A DNA stretch of 64,000 nucleotides from SIG607 sp045590395 (GCA_045590395.1 JAZNQX010000063.1:11260-75259); one strand, 5' to 3'. Shown: positions 6,724 to 15,255, counted from the stretch's first letter. The notes: generated from the sequence alone by a model not told the origin. Made by a program: numbers and translations.

Positions 6724-6936
6724 ATGAATGAATATATTATAGCGACCGGAACAGTAACAAGCGCTATAAAAGGCAGAGATATTCTTAAAAAGAAGGGCTT
6801 TTATGCCGAAATAGAGCGTCTTGGCGTTTCGGACAGAAAGTACGGCTGCGGTTACGCAATTAAGACACGCGGAAATATAACACAAATAGAAGAGCTTTTA
6901 AGACAGGCAAATGTAAAAATAATTAAAGTTTTATAA
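6724..6936 (+). CDS. DUF3343 domain-containing small protein (putative Se/S carrier-like)
   Basis: 70 residues from the ATG at 6724; the upstream in-frame ATG at 6670 has no ribosome site, while GGGCGG lies near 6709. The sequence has the DUF3343 pattern: an N-terminal strand, a central ERLGVSDRKYGCGYAI with a conserved YGCG cysteine, and a short C-terminal helix. Genes of this type often stand next to NifS/SufS-like cysteine desulfurases, as here (the desulfurase starts 50 nt later). A role in handling sulfur or selenium taken from the desulfurase is a family-level suggestion, not shown here. Confidence 0.8.
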   Translation: MNEYIIATGTVTSAIKGRDILKKKGFYAEIERLGVSDRKYGCGYAIKTRGNITQIEELLRQANVKIIKVL

Positions 6937-6941
6937 AATAT

Positions 6942-6969
6942 GAGCACAGGTATATGCCTGTGCTTTTTT
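6942..6969 (+). terminator. Hairpin and T run between DUF3343 and cysteine desulfurase genes
   Basis: AGCACAGG pairs with its complement CCTGTGCT around a short AT centre, then six T residues. It looks like a terminator, yet the desulfurase ribosome site begins about 5 nt later, so it may only reduce read-through or set relative expression. Confidence 0.7.
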
Positions 6970-6985
6970 GAAAGAAGGTGAAAAA

Positions 6986-8116
6986 ATGATTTACCTTGAC
7001 AATGCGGCGACATCTTCACCAAAGCCTGAATGTGTTGTAAAGACGGTTGAAAAGGCCTTAAGACAGCAAAGCGCAAACCCCGGCAGAAGCGGACACACAT
7101 TGTCGGTTAAAAATGCCGAAATGGTATATAGAGTAAGGGAAAAGGTTGCTGATTTTTTCGGTTGCTCTCACCCTGAAAATGTTGTTTTTCTTTCAAATTG
7201 CACGCAGGCTATAAACTGCGTTTTAAAGGGTGTTTTAGAGAGCGGCGACCATTTTATAATTTCAAATCTTGAACACAATGCAGTGACACGACCAGCCTTT
7301 AAAATAGCAAAAAATAATATAAAATTCAGCGTTTTTGATGCCTTTGCCGATGATATAGAGGCGGAAATCGAGCGCTATATTACCCCTAAAACCAAAATGA
7401 TATTCTGTACCCACGCATCAAATGTATGCGGTAAGGTTTTGCCAATCGATAAAATAGGTAAATTTTGCAAAAACAGGGGACTCCTTTTTGGAGTAGACGC
7501 GGCACAAAGCGCAGGTATTTTGCCTATAAATATGGAAAAAACAGGCATCAATTTTCTGTGTATAGCCTCTCATAAAGGGCTTTTTGCGCCTATGGGAACA
7601 GGCATATTAATTGCAAATTCCAAAATTAACAGCACTGTTATTGAAGGCGGTACAGGCGTTAATTCCATGAGCCTTGAGCAAGGAGAGGATATGCCCGAAA
7701 TGCTGGAGAGCGGTACCGTGAATTTACCCGGAATTATGGGGATATCTGCAGGAATAGACTTTATAAAAAAGCAGGGGATAAATAGGCTTTACGAGCACGA
7801 AATGAGCCTTTGCAAAATGATATATGAGAGGCTAAAAGATAACAGAAAAATAAAAATTTACTGGTATGATAATGAGCCTTGTGCACCTGTTCTGTCCCTG
7901 ACTATAGAGGGGTTAGACAGCAACGAGGTGGCGGCAAAGCTCAGCAACAGAAAAATTGCGGTAAGGGCAGGGTATCACTGTTCGCCGTTTGCGCATAAAA
8001 CTCTGGGAACCGAAAACTCAGGCACGGTGCGAATTTCACCGGGAATTACTGCTGACAAAAAGCAGATAGACTATCTTTGCAAAATATTAACGGCTATTGC
8101 TGAAAAATATATATAA
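6986..8116 (+). CDS. Cysteine desulfurase family protein (class V aminotransferase fold)
   Basis: 376 residues from the ATG at 6986, 5 nt after a GAAGGTG ribosome site; an in-frame TTG at 6968 is less likely. It is a PLP enzyme: N-terminal DNAATSSPKP, CTHASNVCGKVLPI, GVDAAQSAG with the PLP-binding aspartate, and SHKGL with the Schiff-base lysine near residue 197. AGYHCSPFAH near residue 332 supplies the catalytic cysteine. The family (NifS/SufS-like, TIGR01977 type) releases sulfur or selenium from cysteine or selenocysteine. With DUF3343 it forms a common clostridial pair. Whether it serves Fe-S assembly or selenium metabolism is not decided by the sequence. Confidence 0.9.
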   Translation: MIYLDNAATSSPKPECVVKTVEKALRQQSANPGRSGHTLSVKNAEMVYRVREKVADFFGCSHPENVVFLSNCTQAINCVLKGVLESGDHFIISNLEHNAVTRPAFKIAKNNIKFSVFDAFADDIEAEIERYITPKTKMIFCTHASNVCGKVLPIDKIGKFCKNRGLLFGVDAAQSAGILPINMEKTGINFLCIASHKGLFAPMGTGILIANSKINSTVIEGGTGVNSMSLEQGEDMPEMLESGTVNLPGIMGISAGIDFIKKQGINRLYEHEMSLCKMIYERLKDNRKIKIYWYDNEPCAPVLSLTIEGLDSNEVAAKLSNRKIAVRAGYHCSPFAHKTLGTENSGTVRISPGITADKKQIDYLCKILTAIAEKYI

Positions 8117-8143
8117 AATATATAAAAATATTCAAAAAAGTTA

Positions 8144-8172
8144 TTGATTCAGTAGTCTTGTTATGTTAAAAT
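8144..8172 (+). promoter_or_regulatory. Sigma-A promoter of cdaA-cdaR
   Basis: TTGATT (8144-8149) and TAAAAT (8167-8172) with 17 bp spacing, about 39 nt before the GTG start of cdaA. Confidence 0.7.
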
Positions 8173-8210
8173 AATATTGAATGAAGACAAACTGATAAAG
8201 GAATGATGAT

Positions 8211-9131
8211 GTGAGCAATTTCTTAAATGCGATTTATACGCTGTGGAACCAGATAATATATGCTGTCGCCAGTATTTCTCTGTTTGATATTATCGATATT
8301 CTTATAATTGCTTTTATCATTGCCAAAGCAATTCAGTTTTTAATAGATAGCCGCGGCGGACAGCTTGTTAAGGGCCTTTTTATACTCTTTGTTGCCTATG
8401 TGTTTTCAATATGGTTTGACCTTGTGTCTGTAAACTGGTTGCTAACCCGTGTGGTAGACTGGGGTATTATAGCCTTGGCTATCATTTTCCAGCCTGAGCT
8501 CAGACGCGCTCTTGAGCGTATAGGCCGCAGTCAGTTTGGTAAATTCGCACACGCGAATCAAAACGACGACGAATATATTAAAAATTCTATAGACAGCATT
8601 TGCCTTGCCGTTCAGAATATGCGGGACCAGAAAATCGGCGCACTTATTGTGTTTGAACGTATAACCTCTCTGGGCGATATAATCAATACAGGAACAACTG
8701 TTAATTCCGATGCTTCTTCGCAGATGGTTGGCAGTATTTTCTATCCGAAATCACCTTTGCACGATGGCGCACTTATAGTTCGTGACGGCAGACTGGTTGC
8801 TGCAGGCTGTATATTGCCCCTTACAAGTAATCAGGGCTTTAGTTCAAGTCTGGGTACACGCCACCGCGCCGCAATAGGTGTCAGTGAGGTGTCTGATGCT
8901 GTTGTAATAGTTGTTTCAGAGGAAACGGGTAAAATCTCCCTTGTTCAAAACGGCACTATTGAAAGAGGTTACGACCAGATAAGACTGAGAGAAGAGTTAT
9001 ATGCTCTTATGTTAAATTCCGATGAAGAAAGCAACGACGGTATTGTTGATAAAATAAAAAATGTTATCAACCGGATTAAGCCTATAAAGAAAAAGGAAAA
9101 AGGAGAAGCTAGTGATGAAGAAAATAAATAA
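8211..9131 (+). CDS. cdaA: Diadenylate cyclase CdaA
   Basis: 306 residues from a GTG start behind AAAGGA. It makes cyclic di-AMP from two ATP. Three transmembrane segments occupy roughly residues 5-90, followed by the DAC domain. The DGA motif lies at residues 185-187 (within HDGALIVRDG) and the RHR motif near 217-219 (LGTRHRAAIGVSE); both are needed for catalysis. The C-terminal 40 residues are charged and low in complexity. The gene overlaps cdaR, its membrane regulator. The usual third gene, glmM, does not follow. Confidence 0.97.
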   Translation: MSNFLNAIYTLWNQIIYAVASISLFDIIDILIIAFIIAKAIQFLIDSRGGQLVKGLFILFVAYVFSIWFDLVSVNWLLTRVVDWGIIALAIIFQPELRRALERIGRSQFGKFAHANQNDDEYIKNSIDSICLAVQNMRDQKIGALIVFERITSLGDIINTGTTVNSDASSQMVGSIFYPKSPLHDGALIVRDGRLVAAGCILPLTSNQGFSSSLGTRHRAAIGVSEVSDAVVIVVSEETGKISLVQNGTIERGYDQIRLREELYALMLNSDEESNDGIVDKIKNVINRIKPIKKKEKGEASDEENK

Positions 9132-10107
9132 ATTTTCACTGCGCGTTCTTTTTTCAAACAAGCGCTTTACTGCTGTTTTTTCGGTTGTAGTTGCTTTTAT
9201 ATTCTGGCTGGTAATTACCGTTAATCAAACCGAAACAAGAACCACTACCTTTGCGAATATAGCCATAAATATCGGAATTGAAGACAGCTTTGCAGGTCAG
9301 CAGGGGCTTGAAGTTGTGAACGACGATTATATTAAAACGGCAAATGTTACGGTTGATGGTCCAAATTATATTGTCAGTGGACTTAAAACAAGTGATATTC
9401 TCGTAAATGCCGATTTAAGTCAGGTTACAAAGCCGGGTGATTATGATATACAGCTTGTTGCAAAATCAGCAAGCGGTGCAAGGGGCTTTACCTTTGTTGA
9501 AGTAAGTCCCAAGTCGGTAAAGCTTACCTTTGACTATGTAGATACTAAGGATTTTGACGTTGTGGCTAAGGCTGACGGTATTACCGCCGCTGAAGGTCTT
9601 ATTAAAGATACACCAATGCTTAACTATATGGGTGACAGCAAGAAAATTACCCTTAAAGGTCCCAGAAGCAATATGAGTAATGTGGACAGAGTTGAGGTTA
9701 TAGTAAAGGCTGAAGAAAAGATAAACTCAAGCCAGACCTATGATGCAGATTTGGTTATCTACGATAAATCGGGTAATATTCTTGAAAATGGTCTTTTTGA
9801 GTTTCCTGTAGATGAGCTTAAAGTGACGGTTCCCATTTATAAAGAGAAAACCGTTTCGGTGGTGCCTGTGTTTACAGGCGAACCCTATTCGGGCGCAGGT
9901 GTTGCAAGGGTAGAACGGCTTTCTGTAACAAAAATTAAGGTTCAGGGTGCTCCCGAGGTTATAGATGCTCTTGAATTTGTGGAGCTGTCAGCTATTGATT
10001 ATACTACCGTTTCTTCCGGTAAGGTTTATGAGGTAACCCTCAACCTGCCGGGTGGTGTAAAGGCTGTTAATGCGGTAGATAAGGTTAAGGTTACCATAAA
10101 GAAGTGA
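9115..10107 (+). CDS. cdaR: CdaR, YbbR-domain regulator of CdaA
   Basis: About 330 residues. The start is ATG 9115 (or GTG 9112) with AAAGGAGAAG just upstream, overlapping the end of cdaA by 17 nt. One transmembrane segment near residues 18-36 (AVFSVVVAFIFWLVITV) anchors a chain of YbbR repeats outside the membrane. The repeats are visible as recurring phrases such as VTVDGPNYIVSGL, ITLKGPRSNMSNVDRVEV and IKVQGAPEVIDALEFVEL. CdaR binds CdaA and modulates c-di-AMP synthesis. A terminator follows at once, so the operon is just cdaA-cdaR. Confidence 0.95.
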   Translation: MKKINKFSLRVLFSNKRFTAVFSVVVAFIFWLVITVNQTETRTTTFANIAINIGIEDSFAGQQGLEVVNDDYIKTANVTVDGPNYIVSGLKTSDILVNADLSQVTKPGDYDIQLVAKSASGARGFTFVEVSPKSVKLTFDYVDTKDFDVVAKADGITAAEGLIKDTPMLNYMGDSKKITLKGPRSNMSNVDRVEVIVKAEEKINSSQTYDADLVIYDKSGNILENGLFEFPVDELKVTVPIYKEKTVSVVPVFTGEPYSGAGVARVERLSVTKIKVQGAPEVIDALEFVELSAIDYTTVSSGKVYEVTLNLPGGVKAVNAVDKVKVTIKK

Positions 10108-10110
10108 TTT

Positions 10111-10141
10111 AAAAGGGCGTGGATATTCCATAGCCCTTTTG
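10111..10141 (+). terminator. Terminator of cdaA-cdaR
   Basis: AAAAGGGC and TGGA pair with TCCA and GCCCTTTT; stem of about 12 bp ending in T residues, 4 nt after the cdaR stop. Confidence 0.85.
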
Positions 10142-10184
10142 TCATTTTTACCCATACTGCATATATTGTAACGAGGTGGTAAAA

Positions 10185-10517
10185 ATGGTAGAAATTATTG
10201 TTATGATGATTTTTCTTTTCTTCGCGGTGGTGGGCTCAAGCTGTATTACATATCGGTTATGGATGTTTCTCATAAAGCCTAAAAAGAAAAATAAAGATCT
10301 TATAATTGTAAAGCTTGAAAAGGGCTGTGAGAAGGACCAGTTTATGTACTATTTTGAAAAATACCGTTGGAACGGTGATGATTATGTGCAGACGCTGGTT
10401 ATGGTATATGACGAAACGGCAGAAAATCTGTGCAACTCATTTTGTAAGGCGCATAAAAATATAATCTGCTGTAAAAATGACGAATTGCCGTTTGTTATAA
10501 ACAAGGTACTGGGGTGA
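10185..10517 (+). CDS. Small single-pass membrane protein, function unknown
   Basis: 110 residues from the ATG at 10185, which has GAGGTGG 5 nt upstream. An N-terminal transmembrane segment covers residues 2-28 (IIVMMIFLFFAVVGSS). A basic KPKKKNKD stop-transfer region and a cytoplasmic domain of about 75 residues follow. That domain contains several cysteines (KGCEKDQF, NLCNSFCKAHKNIICCKN). I do not recognise the family. It lies between the cdaR terminator and recD2, and its stop is 4 nt before the recD2 GTG, so the two are probably co-transcribed and perhaps translationally coupled. Confidence 0.7.
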   Translation: MVEIIVMMIFLFFAVVGSSCITYRLWMFLIKPKKKNKDLIIVKLEKGCEKDQFMYYFEKYRWNGDDYVQTLVMVYDETAENLCNSFCKAHKNIICCKNDELPFVINKVLG

Positions 10518-10521
10518 TGGT

Positions 10522-12738
10522 GTGTCGGATGTTCAAAACAACGAAGTTATAAAGGGCACGGTTAAAAGAATTACATATACCAATGCGCAAAACGGCTACA
10601 CTGTTGCAAGTGTGCTTTGCGATACAGAGGAAATAACGGTTGTAGGCACTATGCCTTTTATTCGAAGCGGCGACGATATTGAGGCTGTAGGAAACTTTAT
10701 TGTTCATTCGGTGTACGGACCGCAGTTCAAGGCTGTTTCGGTGCAGAAAAGTATGCCCACAAACACGGCGGCATTACTCAGATATCTGTCAGCAGGTAAT
10801 ATAAAGGGTATAGGCCCCTCTACAGCCAGAAAAATTGTGGAAACCTTTGGGAACGACACTATGATGATTCTGGAATCCGCCCCCGAAGAGTTAACGAGAA
10901 TAAAAGGTATTTCTCTTTCAAAAGCCAAGACTATAGGTGAAGAATATACAAAGCTTTTTGGAATAAGAGATTTAATGCTGCTTCTCTCAAAATTTAAAAT
11001 ATCGGGAGAAGACGCCATAAAGATTTACTCGGTTCTTGGAACCTCGGCAATATCTAAAATTGAAAATAACCCATATTTACTGTGTGGCGAAAAAATAGAT
11101 TTACCCTTTGAAAAGGCAGAGGATATAGCAGGGTATTTTAAAATTCCCGCAAATGATAAGTTAAGGCTTGGCGCAGGTATTGAGTATGTGCTGAGGAAAA
11201 ATACATATAATGGTCATACCTGTCTGCCGCGGGGTAAGCTTTGCTCGGTGGCTTCTCAGCTTCTTGATACACCTCATGACATTATAGATGACGCGCTGGA
11301 TATGCTGCTTGAGTCTTTAAGGGTACGAAGCGCACATATCGGGGACACCGATTATATTGCTCTGCCCGAATATTATTGCGCTGAGGAATATATTGCCGCC
11401 CGTCTTTCTGTTATGAACAGGGAAAAGAGAGCCTGCTTTGTAGATAATAAGGAAATAGCTCTTATTGAACAGCAAATGGGAATTACCCTTGACGAAAAAC
11501 AGCGCTTTGCGGTTTTAAAGGCCTTTGAAAACGGTTTACTAATCCTTACAGGTGGCCCAGGCACAGGCAAAACCACAACCCTTAAGGCTATGATAGAAAT
11601 GTTTAAGTATAGGGATATGAAAATAGAACTTGCCGCACCTACGGGCCGTGCTGCCAAGCGTATGAGTGAACTGACGGGGTATGAAGCAAAAACCGTTCAC
11701 CGTCTTTTAGAGGTTGACTGGAGTGATAATGAAGAGCAGGTATTTTGCAGAAACCAGAATAACCCGCTGGACTGCGATGTAATTATAGTGGACGAGGTGT
11801 CTATGATAGATTCCCGTCTGTTTGAAAGTTTACTTAGAGCCTTAAGACTTTCCTGCAGAATAATACTTGTGGGCGATTCTGACCAGCTTCCCAGCGTTTC
11901 GGCAGGAAATGTGCTCAGCGACCTGATAACAAGCGACGCCTTTACGGTAGTAAAGCTTGATAAAATTTTCCGTCAGGCAAGAAGTAGTGCTATTATAAGA
12001 AATGCCCATAAAATAGTTGAGGGACTTAAGGCTGACCTTACTATTAGAGATTCCGACTTTTTCTTTCTGCAAAAAAATACCACAGAATCTTGTCTTGAAA
12101 CGGTTGTTTCTCTTTGCAGTGAAAGACTGCCGTCGGCTTACGGTCTTGACTCTGTAAAGGATATTCAGGTGCTTTGCCCCTCAAGAAAAATGCCTCTTGG
12201 TACCTTAAATCTTAACAATCTGCTTCAAAGCTGTCTTAATCCTAAAAAGAAAAAAGAGCCTGAAATATTTTTTAAGGGCTTTTATATGCGCGCAGGCGAT
12301 AAGGTTATGCAGATAAAAAATAATTACGAGCTTGAATGGATAAAGGATGATGGCGAAGAGGGAAGCGGCGTATTTAATGGTGATGTGGGTTATATTTTAA
12401 AGGTTAATTTAAGAGAAGGCACCCTTTCGGTTAAATACGACGACAAAACTGTTGTGTACGCTACAGAACAGCTTGAACAGCTTGAACTTGCCTATGCCGT
12501 TACGGTACATAAAAGTCAGGGCAGTGAGTTTGACTGTGTTGTTCTTCCGCTTTTTGATGTACCAAATCAGCTTAAATACCGTAATCTGCTTTACACCGCC
12601 GTTACCAGAGCAAAAAAACTTCTTGTAATTGTGGGTAAGGACAGCGTGTTTTTTGAAATGGCGGCAAATGACAGAAAAATGCTGAGATATACTCTGCTTC
12701 GTGATTTTATTGAGGATATATATGATAACGATCATTAA
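10522..12738 (+). CDS. recD2: RecD2-type ATP-dependent DNA helicase (YrrC family)
   Basis: 738 residues, normal for RecD2, a 5'-3' superfamily 1B helicase active without RecBC. The N-terminal region has the OB-like start (VIKGTVKRITYTNAQNGYTVASV) and helix-hairpin-helix repeats (AGNIKGIGPSTARKIV). Walker A GGPGTGKTT begins at residue 344 and Walker B VDEVSM lies near 423. The C-terminal UvrD-like AVTVHKSQGSEFD and LLYTAVTRAKKLL motifs are present. Start GTG at 10522 behind GGGGTGATGG. It overlaps comF by 17 nt, linking recombination and competence-type genes. Confidence 0.95.
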   Translation: MSDVQNNEVIKGTVKRITYTNAQNGYTVASVLCDTEEITVVGTMPFIRSGDDIEAVGNFIVHSVYGPQFKAVSVQKSMPTNTAALLRYLSAGNIKGIGPSTARKIVETFGNDTMMILESAPEELTRIKGISLSKAKTIGEEYTKLFGIRDLMLLLSKFKISGEDAIKIYSVLGTSAISKIENNPYLLCGEKIDLPFEKAEDIAGYFKIPANDKLRLGAGIEYVLRKNTYNGHTCLPRGKLCSVASQLLDTPHDIIDDALDMLLESLRVRSAHIGDTDYIALPEYYCAEEYIAARLSVMNREKRACFVDNKEIALIEQQMGITLDEKQRFAVLKAFENGLLILTGGPGTGKTTTLKAMIEMFKYRDMKIELAAPTGRAAKRMSELTGYEAKTVHRLLEVDWSDNEEQVFCRNQNNPLDCDVIIVDEVSMIDSRLFESLLRALRLSCRIILVGDSDQLPSVSAGNVLSDLITSDAFTVVKLDKIFRQARSSAIIRNAHKIVEGLKADLTIRDSDFFFLQKNTTESCLETVVSLCSERLPSAYGLDSVKDIQVLCPSRKMPLGTLNLNNLLQSCLNPKKKKEPEIFFKGFYMRAGDKVMQIKNNYELEWIKDDGEEGSGVFNGDVGYILKVNLREGTLSVKYDDKTVVYATEQLEQLELAYAVTVHKSQGSEFDCVVLPLFDVPNQLKYRNLLYTAVTRAKKLLVIVGKDSVFFEMAANDRKMLRYTLLRDFIEDIYDNDH

Positions 12739-13429
12739 AAAGATATACTTATCCTTGCTTGATTTTTTCTTTCCGTCACACTGTATGTCCTGCGGCAGAG
12801 CCGTTGAGGGCGGCAAAAAGGTATGTAATGAATGCGAAAAGGATATTGAGAAAATTGAAGTTCGTATTTGTAAGAAGTGCGGTATGCCTGAAAAAAGGTG
12901 TGACTGCAACAGGTATGTATATCATTTTGCAGGAGTATGCGCACCCTTCTTTAATGAGGGAATTGCCAGAAAGGGACTGTATAAAATTAAGTTTTCAGGA
13001 ATAAAACAGCTTGTTCCTTATTATGCTGAAGCTATGATAGAAAGCCTTTATAAAAATTTCGGTGACACTAAGTTTGATGCAGTTGTGTTTGTGCCTACAA
13101 ATTTTATAAAGGGTGCAAGGCGCGGTTATAATCAGGCAGAGTGGTTGGCAGAATATATATCGTCCCGTCTTGGAATTCCGCTTTTTGATAAGACACTTAA
13201 AAGACGAGTTTTCAGTAAAACACAGCATAAAAGCAAAAGCGTGGCAAGGCGTTTTATAAATGCCTATAAAAACTATGAGAAGAATAAGCTCTTAAACGGC
13301 GGGACCTATCTGCTTATTGATGATATTAAAACAACCGGAGCATCTCTTGACGCCTGTTCAAGACAACTGCTTTATGCAGGTGCAGACGAAGTTTTTTGCC
13401 TTACGGCGCTAATCGGTAACAACAGATAA
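12722..13429 (+). CDS. comF: ComF family phosphoribosyltransferase-like protein
   Basis: 235 residues from ATG 12722, with TTGAGGAT upstream inside recD2; a GTG at 12701 is a weaker alternative. An N-terminal zinc finger shows paired cysteines (CMSCGRAVEGGKKVCNEC, then CKKCGMPEKRCDC). The type I phosphoribosyltransferase domain carries ARRGYNQAEWLA and the PRPP loop LLIDDIKTTGASL near residue 197. ComF proteins are tied to DNA uptake and single-strand DNA handling in competent bacteria. dprA elsewhere in the window is consistent with some transformation machinery. Confidence 0.92.
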   Translation: MITIIKKIYLSLLDFFFPSHCMSCGRAVEGGKKVCNECEKDIEKIEVRICKKCGMPEKRCDCNRYVYHFAGVCAPFFNEGIARKGLYKIKFSGIKQLVPYYAEAMIESLYKNFGDTKFDAVVFVPTNFIKGARRGYNQAEWLAEYISSRLGIPLFDKTLKRRVFSKTQHKSKSVARRFINAYKNYEKNKLLNGGTYLLIDDIKTTGASLDACSRQLLYAGADEVFCLTALIGNNR

Positions 13430-13439
13430 TAAAATATAG

Positions 13440-13468
13440 TTGAAAAACTTTGTGTTTTTTTGTATAAT
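13440..13468 (+). promoter_or_regulatory. Sigma-A promoter of the mreB-like gene
   Basis: TTGAAA (13440-13445) and TATAAT (13463-13468) with 17 bp spacing and an extended TG. GGAGGTGAAAGG follows before the ATG. Confidence 0.85.
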
Positions 13469-13497
13469 AACATTCAGAATTTATCGGAGGTGAAAGG

Positions 13498-14520
13498 ATG
13501 GCTACTGAAATAGGTATAGATTTAGGTTCATCAAAAACGGTTATATTTTCCGACTCTAAAATAGTAATAGAGCAACCCAGCCTTGTTACTGTTGATGCCG
13601 AAACCTATGCGCCTGTATATTTCGGCGAAAAAGCAAAGCAAACACTTGGCAGAACGCCTGATACTCTTGAGTGTATCCATCCTATTCAGCGCGGTCTTAT
13701 AGCCGACTACGATATTGCTGAGGCCATGATAAAAAACTACACCGAAAAAGCCTTTGGAAACAAAGCCATAAGGCCTAAGGTAATAGCAACTATTCCTACG
13801 GGACTTACCGAGCTTCAGCACCACTCTCTTGCAAATGTTGTTCAGGCGGGCGGCGGCAGAAGTGTTAATGTTATTGAAGCGCCTATTGCTATTGCCGCAG
13901 GGCTTGGAATTGATTTTGAAGCCCCCGGCGGAAATCTTATTGTAGATATCGGCGCAGGTGTAACCGATATTGCCGTTTTATCCCTTGGCGGTATTGTTTC
14001 CTGTGATTCCTTTAAAACTGCATCCTACGATTTTGATGACATTATAGTCAATTATGTAAGAAGAAATCGTAATGTTGCTATCGGAAAGTTAACGGCTGAA
14101 AATATTAAAATACAAATCGGCTCGGTATCAAGCCGTCCTGTTGAGGTTACGGCTATTGCAAAAGGCAGAAATCTGTTCAGTGGTTTACCCGAGGCATTTG
14201 AGATTACTTCGGGTGAAATTTATAAAAAGCTTAACCACACCGCCCTTATAATCTGTAACGCTATCAGAAAGGTTCTTGAAAGAACTGAGCCTGACTTGGT
14301 GGCCGATATCAAGCAGAAGGGACTTCACCTTGTGGGCGGTGGCTCTAAAATTTTTGGAATGGCAGAACTTATTGCTGAGTATATCGGGGTAGAGGTTATA
14401 ACCTATGACGAGCCTGAATACAGTCTTGTAAAGGGTGCTGCTATGGCTCTTTCTAAGCCTGAAATACTTAAAAACATTAATTATCAGGAGCGCTCGATAA
14501 GAGAACTTGAAATAAGATAA
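13498..14520 (+). CDS. mreB: MreB/Mbl-like rod shape-determining protein
   Basis: 340 residues, normal for MreB. Actin-fold signatures: phosphate-1 loop GIDLGSSKTVIF at residues 6-17, PTGLTELQ, phosphate-2 LIVDIGAGVTDIAVLSLGG near residue 145, and the adenosine motif LVGGGSKIFGM near 279. The protein forms membrane-bound filaments that guide sidewall synthesis. It stands alone with its own promoter, away from mreCD, as a single MreB/Mbl paralogue often does. The N-terminal QPSLVTVDAETYAPVYFGEKAK differs somewhat from canonical MreB, so Mbl or MreBH assignment is open. Confidence 0.88.
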   Translation: MATEIGIDLGSSKTVIFSDSKIVIEQPSLVTVDAETYAPVYFGEKAKQTLGRTPDTLECIHPIQRGLIADYDIAEAMIKNYTEKAFGNKAIRPKVIATIPTGLTELQHHSLANVVQAGGGRSVNVIEAPIAIAAGLGIDFEAPGGNLIVDIGAGVTDIAVLSLGGIVSCDSFKTASYDFDDIIVNYVRRNRNVAIGKLTAENIKIQIGSVSSRPVEVTAIAKGRNLFSGLPEAFEITSGEIYKKLNHTALIICNAIRKVLERTEPDLVADIKQKGLHLVGGGSKIFGMAELIAEYIGVEVITYDEPEYSLVKGAAMALSKPEILKNINYQERSIRELEIR

Positions 14521-14528
14521 AAAAACAC

Positions 14529-14556
14529 TTGACAAATTTGAATTTTGTGATAAAAT
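14529..14556 (+). promoter_or_regulatory. Sigma-A promoter of infC-rpmI-rplT
   Basis: TTGACA (14529-14534) and TAAAAT (14551-14556), spacer 16 bp, starting directly after the mreB stop. Confidence 0.85.
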
Positions 14557-14562
14557 GATTAG

Positions 14563-14696
14563 GTAAAAAAAGAAGAACATTCCGTTCTCACCCTAAGGTT
14601 AAAGGTCCAAAAGGGTCATAAAGATTACTGAAATTACTATATTTTCGGGTATTTTTGTGCGTGAACGGATTATCGTTCACGCTTTTGTTTTATTTT
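14563..14696 (+). promoter_or_regulatory. L20-type ribosomal protein leader with terminator before infC
   Basis: The untranslated leader contains small hairpins (AGAAC/GTTCT and ACCC/GGGT around 14574-14620). It ends in a strong intrinsic terminator at 14659-14696: GCGTGAACG paired with CGTTCACGC, then T-rich sequence. The infC ribosome site follows at once. In Firmicutes, L20 binds such leaders and promotes termination, giving feedback control of infC-rpmI-rplT. The match is by layout and terminator; the L20-binding fold was not modelled. Confidence 0.75.
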
Positions 14697-14707
14697 GGAG
14701 GTGCGTA

Positions 14708-15229
14708 ATTATCAGCAACAAAGAAGTAGCCATAAATGAGGCAATACGGTTCAGTGAAGTTCGTGTAATTGACACAGACGGCAGTCAGCTTGGTATTCTT
14801 CCTATTAAAGAAGCCATAGCCGCCGCTTATGAGAGAGAGCTTGACCTTGTTAATATCTCTCCCAATGCAAATCCGCCTGTATGTAAAATAATGGATTTCG
14901 GTAAATACCGTTTTGAACAGGCTAAACGTGAAAAAGAGGCAAAGAAGAACCAGAAAACCTTTGATATCAAAGAAGTTCGTCTGGGACTTACTATTGACAC
15001 TCACGACTTTGAAACTAAAGGAAATCAAGCCATCCGTTTTCTTAAAAGCGGTGACAAAGTAAAGGTTTCTATTCGTTTCCGTGGCAGAGAACTGGGTCAT
15101 CCCGAAATCGGTCTGGAAACTATGGCAAGGTTTGCTGATTACTGTGCAGAATATGCAAGCGTAGAAAAGCCGGCTAAAATGGAAGGCAGAAATATGCTTA
15201 TGTTCCTTGCACCGAAAACCAATAAATAA
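14708..15229 (+). CDS. infC: Translation initiation factor IF-3
   Basis: 173 residues, normal length. The N domain begins ISNKEVAINEAIRFSEVRVID and the linker/C domain has FRGRELGHPEIGL and KMEGRNMLMFLAPK. IF-3 binds the 30S subunit and checks the start codon. The only well-placed start is ATT at 14708, six bases after GGAGG (14697-14701). An in-frame ATG at 14657 lies inside the leader terminator and is rejected. AUU starts are known for infC in other bacteria and let IF-3 limit its own synthesis. First gene of infC-rpmI-rplT. Confidence 0.95.
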   Translation: MISNKEVAINEAIRFSEVRVIDTDGSQLGILPIKEAIAAAYERELDLVNISPNANPPVCKIMDFGKYRFEQAKREKEAKKNQKTFDIKEVRLGLTIDTHDFETKGNQAIRFLKSGDKVKVSIRFRGRELGHPEIGLETMARFADYCAEYASVEKPAKMEGRNMLMFLAPKTNK

Positions 15230-15255
15230 AGCAGACATTAAGAGGAGGATTTATT

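Noticed and set aside
14657..14707. Longer IF-3 starting at ATG 14657
   Set aside because: The ATG is in the leader terminator stem and has no ribosome site; the family N-terminus begins at the ATT after GGAGG.
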